Positions 1 to 9,700 of a stretch of 64,000 bases of DNA are shown piece by piece (position 1 is the stretch's first letter; every line of letters begins with the position of its first letter). The notes under the pieces were generated by a model. It was not told the DNA's origin and did no database searches. It saw only the letters and a program-made list of their open reading frames with translations. This stretch comes from Plecoglossus altivelis (taxonomy: Eukaryota; Chordata; Actinopteri; Osmeriformes; Plecoglossidae): contig BROE01000007.1 in the NCBI GenBank assembly GCA_036571765.1, positions 10,965,264-11,029,263 of the forward strand, written 5' to 3'. Made by a program: the position numbers and the translations under genes.

Positions 1-126
1 GACTCTCTCTGCTCTGACTTGCTCTTGCTCTGACTCTCTCTGCTCTGACTCACTCTTGCTCTGACTCACTCTTGCTCTGACTCTCTCTGCTCTGACTCGC
101 TCTTGCTCTGACTCGCTCTGCTCCTC
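1..126. repeat. Pyrimidine-rich minisatellite in rara intron
   Basis: Imperfect tandem copies built from the blocks GACTCTCTCTGCTCT and GACTCACTCTTGCTCT fill the start of the window. The array runs straight into the splice acceptor (CAG at 127-129) of the first visible rara exon, so it also supplies the polypyrimidine tract. Its left end lies outside the window. Confidence 0.85.
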
Positions 127-129
127 CAG

Positions 130-314
130 AGTAACAGTTCCGAGCGGCGGGTGTCTCTGGATGTGGACCTGTGGGACAAGTTCAGCGAGTTGTCCACCAA
201 GTGCATCATCAAGACGGTGGAGTTTGCCAAACAGCTGCCTGGCTTCACCACCCTCACCATCGCTGACCAGATCACCCTCCTCAAAGCTGCCTGTCTGGAC
301 ATACTGGTAAGGAT

Positions 315-351
<37 letters not shown>

Positions 352-1264
352 GTTCAGTCAATGTTCATGAGCAGTAGATGACTCCAATTCCCAAGATTAT
401 CTGTATGGTCTGCATTGTCATCCAATACGCTCATTGAATCCCTCCTTGTGTTCTCCCAGATTCTACGGATCTGTACGCGCTACACGCCAGAGCAGGACAC
501 TATGACGTTCTCGGACGGCTTAACGTTGAACCGGACCCAGATGCACAATGCCGGCTTCGGCCCGCTAACCGACCTGGTGTTCGCCTTCGCCAACCAGCTC
601 CTACCCTTGGAGATGGATGATGCAGAGACAGGGCTTCTCAGTGCCATCTGCCTGCTCTGTGGAGGTACTGCGGGCATTCGTATACTTTATTTGAACTGTT
701 TGGTGGACATTCAACACATCACTGAATGTTTCACCAACAAACATCTACAGCATATCTTTTATAGTATAGTTTTAACAGCATGTATTTGTCATTGCACGTG
801 ATCAAATATATTTGGATGAGGAGTCCTTTGTGTTCTGACATAGGCAATTTGGATGTGTGAAAAGTCAGGTTCTTTCTGTGCAATTATCTTTAGACTATCT
901 CCTTGTAGTAACCTATATAAGATCACCATCACTAGTGACGGTGTGTGGTGTTCGTAATGCTCAATATTGAAATTGTGTGTGGTATTTGCGTTGCGTTGGC
1001 GACTGTACAGACCGGCAAGACCTGGAGCAGGCAGACAAGGTGGACGTTCTCCAGGAACCCCTTCTGGAAGCCCTGAAGATCTACGTGAGGAAGAGGAGGC
1101 CACACAAACCACACATGTTCCCCAAGATGCTGATGAAGATCACCGACCTGAGAAGCATCAGCGCCAAAGGTGAGATTCCGCCCCACTCGCACCATGGAGC
1201 AATCTCAGGTGAGGTTACCATGGAGTTAATGTTGCCGGTTGTCTTCTAACCTTGTCCTCTCGCC

Positions 1265-1302
<38 letters not shown>

Positions 1303-1502
1303 CAGGAGCCGAGCGTGTCATCACCCTGAAGATGGAGATCCCAGGCTCCATGCCGCCTCTCATCCAGGAGATGTTAGAGAACTCGGAGGGTCTGGAGAGC
1401 GGGGCCACAGGCTCCCGGAGCAGCGGGGCCCCCCCAGGCAGCTGCAGCCCCAGTCTGTCTCCCAGCTCAGCCCAAAGCAGTCCCGCTACACAATCACCGT
1501 AG
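130..1502 (+). CDS. rara: Retinoic acid receptor alpha, ligand-binding domain and F region (3' part of gene)
   Basis: Ligand-activated nuclear receptor that binds retinoic acid response elements as a heterodimer with RXR. Four exons are visible: 130-306, 460-664, 1011-1169 and 1306-1502. All have GT-AG borders and join in one frame to 245 codons plus TAG (1500-1502). The DNA-binding domain and N terminus lie upstream of the window. The translation covers helices 1 to 12 of the ligand-binding domain, with DLWDKFSELSTKC in helix 3, the block LRICTRYTPEQDTMTFSDG, and the AF-2 helix PLIQEMLEN near the end. The alpha subtype is indicated by Ser in ELSTKC (Ala in beta and gamma) and by Ile in DILILR (Met in gamma). 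The proline/serine-rich F region ending SPATQSP also resembles mammalian RAR alpha. Which teleost duplicate this is (raraa or rarab) cannot be decided from the window. The last intron ends in a 34-base C run. Confidence 0.96.
321..345. repeat. (TG)n microsatellite
   Basis: A pure TG dinucleotide run lies 14 bases inside the rara intron that follows the exon ending at 306, very close to the 5' splice site. Confidence 0.9.
1266..1299. repeat. Poly-C run (34 C) at a splice acceptor
   Basis: An uninterrupted C homopolymer, read directly, ends seven bases before the last coding exon of rara (acceptor CCCAG, exon from 1306). It acts as the polypyrimidine tract. Its true length is uncertain because sequencing is error-prone in homopolymers. 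Confidence 0.9.
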
Positions 1503-3131
1503 CAGCCCCATCCATCCATCCCTCTCGCCCCACGCTCTCCATCCTCATCCCCCACTCCAGCAGCCGGGGGAGGGGCTAGACACTGGCCGTACGTTGGGAC
1601 ACGCGTGTCCCCTTCGCCTTTCGATGCACTCTCATCCTTTAGCGCCCACTCCTCCGTTCAAGACACTGTGTGGACATGATGAGAGGTGTCAGGAGGGAGG
1701 GGTTCTCTCAGAGAAGATACTGTAAAAACACTGCTGATATCTCCTCCATCCCCCTCGTCCTCCATCTCCTCTCCCTTCTTTCTCACCACTTTTTTCTGAA
1801 AGACTGATGGATGCAATAGGAGGGGACCCTGTGAGAACCGTGGAGACTGGTTCTATAGACGCTGGCGAGGCAGGGGGGGACAGACTTTACACCTGACACT
1901 TTTTGTTGTTCTCAGAAGGTAGCGGACTGCAGATATGGACCTGCCAAAACCGCACCTAAAGACTGGGTCTTTATCATTTTTCCAACTTCGAAAAACAGAT
2001 TTCGTACAAAAGATATATAAATATATAGAGAAAAGTAAGGAATTATTGTGTTTGACTTGTCCATGATGGAATGACAGGTGGGGGGAAAAAGGTTTTCTAA
2101 AATTAGAAACTGTATTCCTCCACTGTTTTAATCTTTTCTTATCCATCGAGAGAGGTTTCAGAGTCCTTTCTTTTCCTTTTCTTTTTTTTGCAGACTGATG
2201 ACGATCTCATCTACAAAAGTAAAGGAGCTGAAAGTACTATTCAATTAAAACAAACACATGCACAGAAAAAAAGATGCGATAAATATCACAAACTATTCCA
2301 GGTTGGGTTGGTTTTCCTCTCTTTTTTCTTTCTCTTTCTTTCTTTTTGCTGCAAAGAGAATGAAAAAAAAATGATTGTATGAACTTGGTTGTATGATATG
2401 GTCACAGGTCCTTCAAGAAATCAAATGAATGAAGATTCTTTATTAAGATGTATTTTAAGTAGCCTTTGAGTTTGTGTATATAAGCTGTATTCATTTCTTT
2501 AAACTATGAAGAGTTTAGCCTTCACTTGATTTTTAAAACGAATACCTTCTGTGTTTTGTTTATAGGTTTTGTGTTTCAAGAAAAAATACATTTTGAGCAC
2601 ATTTTACTGAAGGAAACACATACATATTTGGTGTGCTCCTAGATTAAGGACAGGCCCGTGGAGTTCCCCAAGTTGTTCAGAACAACTTCTACCGATGATT
2701 TCACTTTGATCCCCTCACTTTTCAACAGATATTACACGATAGCATAAAAAATACGGGACCTAGCTATTTGACCATGTTACAGAGAAAGATGTTTGTTTTT
2801 TGGAGTCTGACAAAAGTGATTGATCCAACATGTTACTCATAAGGCATTGACTATAGGCACAGTATGATTACATAGAGCGATCTTAGCGATGGTATACACT
2901 GTACTTACAGGAGTCTAAGAGAAACGGCAAATGTACGGAATGGATGAAAGCAAACTGTGCCCCCTCTGTTTGTGGTCATATATGTAAAGCCCTCTTAAGT
3001 TTATGTTGACTAGGACGTCTTATCTCCCTAATAATTTATTGTAACAATCTGTGACTTTTGCTTGCATCCAGAGCAATGACATGTCATTAATATTTGCCAG
3101 TTATCAATAGCACCACAAAGGCTGGCTTTCA

Positions 3132-3169
<38 letters not shown>
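3132..3169. repeat. (CA)n microsatellite
   Basis: A CA dinucleotide run of about 19 units lies inside the presumed rara 3'UTR. A shorter CA run follows at 3294-3307. Confidence 0.9.
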
Positions 3170-3170
<1 letters not shown>

Positions 3171-3641
3171 CTCATTGAAAAGATCATTACTGTACCACAA
3201 ATGCACCAATGTCTCAGGAAGGAATCATTCTGTGTGCTTTGCCTCGTTCTTGTCTGAGTTCTCCAGTGCTGTGTCCCAGCTCCAGTTACTTAAACACACA
3301 CACACACCCCTGCTACTGAGCCCCTGGTGTCGTCATCAATCACTTATGTTAGTCCTGTTAGAAGGAGGACTTTGCAGAGAAACTGGTCTTGGCCAGCAAG
3401 TGTTTCTGAAGAGAATGTCACTATGGAGTTTCTCTGAATTGTAGATGTGTCGTTGTTTTTTTTCTTTTTTTCTTTATTTGTACGGTCAAAGCTGCTTTCA
3501 TCAATCAAGACTCAACCTGTCCAGAACAGCGCACAAGTTTTCCCTCCACGGCGAATCTGGAATAGCAACAGACACACCCTCGGTTTGAGAATTATGGAAT
3601 ATGTTGCAATTTTGTCAAGATTATCAGGCAACTTAAAACAA

Positions 3642-3647
3642 AATAAA
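3642..3647 (+). terminator. Polyadenylation signal AATAAA (rara)
   Basis: AATAAA in AT-rich context, followed about 25-40 bases later by a TG-rich element (TGTGTGTGC near 3669). This is the arrangement expected of a cleavage and polyadenylation site. Confidence 0.55.
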
Positions 3648-3665
3648 ACCAACATTTAATAATTA

Positions 3666-4640
3666 TTGAATGTGTGTGCTATCTATTGCTGTTGCAACAT
3701 TGAATGTTTATGGAATTGTGTGTACAGTGAAATGTGAAAAGATAACTGAGAAATAATTATTTACTGCCATCCAGTGGATTATCTTTGAATTGTAGCAGTG
3801 ATGTTATCAGTGGAATTTCTCTCCATATGATAAAACGTTTATAAAATGATTTGATGGTTCCACATGTCGGTACAATATTGTTTCTTTACTAACAACTAAT
3901 GCAAGTATCTGGGAAATGCATTTAAATCACAAATATCCTAATATAAATGTCAACACAACTTCACATAAACACATAGTGAAAAATTGCTTATATATATGTT
4001 ACAACATGATGAAAATAATTTTGGTCCTTAAATTCAGTATTCCTCAGCCTGACTGCGCCCTAAAGTTAACCGGATGCAGGTAAAATAATGGACACACATT
4101 AATTATTTCCTAGCAGTACACCTGGTTTATATGACTGGGTTATCATCAGAGCTGCAGAGGATACAAGGACAACATCTAAACATGCAGGGTAGTGCATCCC
4201 AGCACCAGGGCCGAGAAACACGGCTGTAGGCCACTCAGTTGCTTTCACAAAATGCATAACGAGCGACAATCATTAGTCTACGGAAGCTAAATAACATTTC
4301 CTGAAATAAATATATAAAAAATATACAGATTCTTAACTTTGCTGTTAGTCTGGTTGTAAGCAACTGTTTAATTTAGTTGTTCAACATTTTACAATCGATC
4401 ACTAATTATCTGTATATTTCACAACCCGGGACATGGGGAATTCCATGTCTCATTATATACAAACTGAACAAATCATATTTTTGAGAGTCATTGTGAGACG
4501 ACTAACTTCGTATACATTAAATAAAAATCCCAACCGTTGATATCGATACACTGTATCGTTAAGTGTCAGTTTAGGGAAATGTCATGGACAGATAAATAAT
4601 CCGGAACTACTTTGTAGGCGTGTCTTTGGTGAAAATCATA
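3666..4640. other. Intergenic spacer between rara and mki67
   Basis: AT-rich sequence of about 1 kb with no exon-like open frame, tandem repeat or recognisable transposon. A second AATAAA-like block occurs near 4305. Nothing else can be supported. Confidence 0.5.
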
Positions 4641-4672
4641 GCCAATAAGAAGTCTTCGCGCGGAATTTTGAA
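4641..4672 (+). promoter_or_regulatory. mki67: CCAAT box plus CDE/CHR-like cell-cycle element
   Basis: A CCAAT box (4642-4646, NF-Y type) is followed about 20 bases later by a GC-rich element (CGCGCGG, 4657-4663) and TTTGAA (4667-4672). GCGCG, four bases, then TTTGAA is the classic layout of CDE/CHR sites, through which DREAM and MuvB complexes repress mitotic genes in G1. It lies about 1 kb upstream of the mki67 start codon. Since Ki-67 is expressed only in cycling cells, the context fits. The transcription start is not visible. Confidence 0.55.
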
Positions 4673-4699
4673 TGGCCCTCTTTTCCACGGTAAAAAATC

Positions 4700-5131
4700 A
4701 CCCGGTTTAAAACTTTAACAAAATAGTCCTTCTAGATTAGGGATCCGTATATGTTCCCGTTGTGTCGAAAAAGTGGTTTTGGATTCGGACAACATATGCC
4801 GTTGAACAGTATATTACAGTAAAATGGTGCGTATCTCACAGCGCCATTTGTTTTGTTTTTTTCCTCGTCAAGCGAACCAATTTTGGCGGAAGGATTGATT
4901 TTACAATTGTCTGGGAACAGCCAACTCGTAAGGGATCCATATTGATTCCCTGAGTACGACATTAGGTAGTTAGTTAGATATGCAAGCCTTCGGAGCAATA
5001 GTTAAAGGTTAGGGATATTATAACAAATCTGACCTATAATCAATCTCTGATAACTGAACAGATAGTTTCCTACTACGGACGTGTATGGATGATGATCAGC
5101 GGTTGACGTGTTGAATTCAACTGTATCCCAG
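4700..5131 (+). other. mki67: Possible non-coding first exon of mki67
   Basis: The exon carrying the ATG starts at a splice acceptor (TTTAG, exon from 5629), so an upstream non-coding exon is expected. Two donors are plausible downstream of the CCAAT/CDE/CHR cluster: CAG|GTAACT ending at 5131 and CTC|GTAAGG ending at 4927. I cannot choose between them from sequence. Confidence 0.3.
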
Positions 5132-5647
5132 GTAACTAGCTCGAGTTCGTAACATACGAGCGACGTGCTAACGGCAACATGCAGACTAGCTAGAGCTAAC
5201 GTACTATGTAGTTCAAGGTGATTTAAACATACACATTTTCCTATTTTGGAAACATTACGTACATCATCTCATGATTTGTTTTCTGTGTTGCACGGTACAG
5301 ATGCCTTTGAGTAGATTAGACGTTTGGTACTAGTACATTAGTATAGTAGTCTCAAATTAACATAACGCGGACTCACACGCGGTAATAATGCATGTTTGGG
5401 GAGCTGTTCGTAATTTGGCTTTTGTCTTTAGAATTTAGTCTACTAGTTACTAAGTCAAACTGACTAATGAATGGGTTTTACCTTATTTTACTAAAACGTC
5501 TATCAAACTAGATAAATGGAATGTTTTGTACAGTGGATCAGTGTTGTCTGGTTAAACTGCTGCATGTTAAATCTGTAAGGTTTGCATCTGTAGAGAATTT
5601 GCTGTCTCACACTTCTCTTTTCATTTAGGTAACTTTCTGCGACCACC

Positions 5648-6725
5648 ATGCCTCTTCACGGTAAAATTGTTGTTATCAAACGGAGTGGAGGAGATGGGAC
5701 TGAATTTCCTCTAACTGCACCCTGTCTGTTTGGAAGGTAAATTTCAGGAAATATTCCGTTACAGTGTTGCCCGACATACTATCGTTAGACGGGGCCGATA
5801 TAAATGTAAAAATCCATGGGTGTCAGTAATCCGCTTGTTAACTGATTTAATTAGCTACAAAACACTTCCGCATGTGTCGCTCGTGGATGGTTTCTGTCTG
5901 TACAACATTTGAAATGTTAAATAGGCGGGCTTTTTATGATGACGTAGGTTAAAGACTTTGCTCCGCAGTAGCCCCACGTGCAGCAGTTTTTACTTGTGGA
6001 AGTCACCCAAAGGGTGTTCTATACCAAATGAACTTGATAATGGGTTCGTTATCAGGACGTGCATTCTGATCATTTAATTCTATATATCTAATACATGTTC
6101 TGTGTTGTACATTAGTGTATGTCTGTATGTATGTGTTGCAATATATATGCATTTAGTTATTTATCAGCAGGTCATACGGATGTATTAAAGCAATTGGTAA
6201 TATAAGTAAATTACAAATGAAGATGCTTTTTTGATGATCTTGTCTTTTAGGAAACCTGATTGTGATATTCGCATTCAGCTCCCCCAAGTTTCCAAGGAAC
6301 ACTGCAAAATTGAACTGAATGAAAATAAAGAGGTCAGTTGAAAATTCCGTAGTAATAGTCGAGTCAGTATCATTTGATGTATATTCAGTGTCAAACGTTT
6401 ATTTCTTCAGGTTATCTTAACAAATTTAAGCTCAGTGAATCCAACCCGTGTCAATGGGGAGATTCTGCAGCAGTCTGAACGGTTGAAACATGGGGATCTA
6501 ATCACAATTCTTGATCGTTCTTTCAGGTTAGTGCCAAATTAACCAGAAATGTCATCTTGGATGTTTCCTTTGTTTTGTACATACATGAATAAACTAAATT
6601 CAAAATGCTGGTTTTGTTTCATGTTTAATTGGATATTTCTGAACCTTATCAGATTTGAGTACCCTCCAGCACCAACCCCAAAGAAGAGGAGATCAACTAC
6701 TATCAACAAAAGTGAAACCCTTCAG
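5648..6725 (+). other. mki67: FHA domain exons of mki67
   Basis: The first four coding exons encode a forkhead-associated phosphothreonine-binding fold. Visible signatures are FGRKPDCDIRI, SKEHCKIEL and NPTRVNG, followed by LKHGDLITILDRSFRFE. The GR, SxxH and N residues expected to contact phosphothreonine are intact. In mammals this domain binds NIFK and KIF15, and conservation suggests the same here. Confidence 0.93.
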
Positions 6726-9700
6726 GTATGCAATTTAAGTTACACAAAGACAACAGATACAATGATTTATACCAACACTCCCCAAGGTGATTTAACAGTA
6801 AACATTTACTGTATCATCCTTTAGGTGTTGCAGGATCAGCAAGTGAAGAAGTCTGATTTGAGCTCAGGTAATCTTGGCTAGTTATTGTAACTATTGGTCA
6901 CAAACTGGATGTCTTCTGCCAATATTCTGAAACTTGAAATTGAACAAATAGTAAAGTGGTTTAGAAAATTCAAATTGTGGAATCATGCTAATGGTCAATT
7001 TTGCCACTTTTCCTTTTAGACTTCTGCTTAAAAGATGGAACCAACATTGTCAAGTTGCCGCAATCAGACAAATCCTGTGTGGTGGAACCGAAAGAAGGTG
7101 GAAGACTTGACCAGAACAACCCAAACTCTCCCTTCTGTGAGCTCTATGAAATGGTCAAACACAGCCTCGACTCCAAAACCAAACGGATAACATCCGGAAG
7201 TCATCCTCAAACTCCGGCTTCAAGGTTCTGCACTCCGAAGCCAGTTTCACCTACTAAAGTGGAGAAGTTTGTCATTCCCACACACGACAAAAACACAGTC
7301 AAGGCATCTGAGGTTGAGGATGGAATGAAAAGAGAAAAGGTGGTCATGACCTGTAGCCAGCCTGGGCTTGAAGATGCTTCCACTTTTGAGATTGTGCAAG
7401 TAACCAAGGAGACAAGGCCTATGGATGATGCTATGGTGACAACTCCAATCCAGGGAACTCCGAAAAACAAAAGGCTCACTTCACTCCCTCAAACACCCAC
7501 CACTGATGCTGAAAACACCGCTTCAGTTTGTCAGAAGAGAAGTTTCCAGGTTACTCCTCTGAAACTTACTGCCTGCGAGGTGGTTGAGAGTTCTACCGTG
7601 CAAAATACCCCAACAAGGCGGACGAGCAAACAATCGGATTCCATGGCTGAAGAGCTTAAGAATCCAACTGATTCTGTAACGTCAAGCGATGAGCAAACCA
7701 AGGAACCGGAAGAGTCTCTTCCCAGCACTCCAAAGGCAGGGCCTTCTCGCTCTCCAAGGACCTCACCTAGGACAGCTGAGAGGAAACTTAAAGCCCAAGA
7801 AATGCCTCAGGCTGTCCCCATCAGCAGTGAGTTTGATGCTTTTCTGTTCTCGTGTTTCCTGACAAACGTTCATAATACTTCACACTTTCGCTGTTAATGT
7901 TGAAATGGACACATTGCGTGAAATTATCATCCCCATTACAACGACAAAAATACCACTTTATAGATGCAGTCTGGTTTATGACTTCCTCTAATGCACCATT
8001 TATTGTGACAGAAGGAGGGCGTGCTCTTCATTATTGACTGATGCATTGGAATAAAACCCTAAATCTGTGTTTCAGTTGTACCGTCAGCGAATAAACGAAA
8101 GAGTGGAGATCTTGTGGCACCATTGCCTGTACCAGAGGGGAAGAGGAAGAGAGTGTCCTTTGGAACTCAGCTGAGGCCAGAGCTGTTTGATAAACGACTG
8201 CCACCTGACTCTCCACTCCGAAAAGGAGCAACACCTTCCAGACGGAGCTTATGTGTGGCCAAAACCAAGCAGTCACTGCTTAGAAGAGCCTCTGTCATCG
8301 GCTTGACAACGGTATGATGATGATGATGATCGTGATTCTGATGTTTTCAGAGCAACTTATTTTCATTTTGAGCCTGTTTCATGTAATGAGTCTTGTTTTC
8401 TTTCTTTTGTTCTGCTTTTTACTAAAGGAAAATCCAAGCCCTAAAGCCAAAGCAAGCCCGAATAAGAAGGCATCTCCTAAACGCTCAGTTTCATCCATCA
8501 AGACTCCTTCACCTGCCAAGAGGTCACCCAAGGTTCAAGTTATTTCACCTGCCAAGGCCAAAACTCCGTCCCCTAAAAAGAAGACAAAGACCCCCTCTCC
8601 TGGTAGAAAATGTCCACCTAAGGAAGCATCCCAGACCCCTAAAGTACAGAGAACCCCCAAATCTTCATCCCTTGCCCCGATTAAAACCCCCAAATCTTCA
8701 TCCCCTGCCCAGATTAAAACCCCCAAATCTTCAACCCCTGCCCCGATTAAAACCCCCAAATCTTCATCCCCTGCCCAGATTAAAACCCCCACAGCCAAAC
8801 GTAGATCCTCTTTGGCCGTATCCCCATCCTGCCCTCCAGCAGCTAGTGAGCTGACACCAGCCAAGACCCCAATGATTTTATCAACGCTTCAGACGCCCAC
8901 CGTGCAAGGCCGTTTTTCAGTCTCGCGCATAAGCACCCCATCACCTGTTGCGGAACATGATTCAGTTCCACAGCCATCTGCTACTCCGAGAGTCCGACGC
9001 AAGAGCATGAAGTCTGCCAAGAAAAGTGCCTTGAGGGGGGCTCTGGAAGTCATGCGCAAGCGGAGAAGCGGAGTGTCCAGGGCATCTTTTAAAGGTAAGG
9101 ATCGTTTCTTAAGCACGAGGACGAAGGGGGAAATGTGTATGAAGATACAAGCATTTAATCCTTCCTAATGATTTTTGTTTGCTTTCAAGTTGTGAATTCC
9201 TGGGCTGATATTGTGAGGTTTGGTCAGACCAAGTCTCAAAGTCTTATCTCAACCAAGAAAACCAGCACCAAAAAGAGGCCAACTAAGAAGGCAGGAGTTC
9301 CTAAACCTAAGGTCAGTTTAAATGGTGTGGACCAGTCTCTCACCCTGTGCACAGGAACAATGATACATGTTCATATTTACAGATAAATACTACAGCAGAC
9401 GCTCTATACTGACTTGTCACCAGTTGTTTTTTGAACTAGGCTACATGTGTAATTGAATTTGATATGGATCCTGCCCTGAATATACACTATATTATCTTCC
9501 TGATGATTCAAACGATCAACTATTCATATTCACTTACACAGACCCCAGCAAGAAAACTCAAGGAGCATGCAAGCACAGGGCATGCAGATTCCCCTATGAC
9601 GATAGTTGTCGGGAAAGCACATAAGATCAGAGCTGTCGAGGCAACTGTGGGTGCTCCCAAGCTTGTCCACAACATTGCCCTGCTCCCCAAGAACATGAAG

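Larger units (their letters stand above)
1503..3665 (+). other. rara: rara 3' untranslated region
   Basis: Non-coding sequence after the rara stop with no credible exon. It contains T-rich stretches (2170-2360) and a (CA)n run. A canonical AATAAA at 3642-3647 is the most likely polyadenylation signal, giving a 3'UTR of about 2.1 kb. The short open frames here lack coding character. The extent is inferred from the signal alone. Confidence 0.6.
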
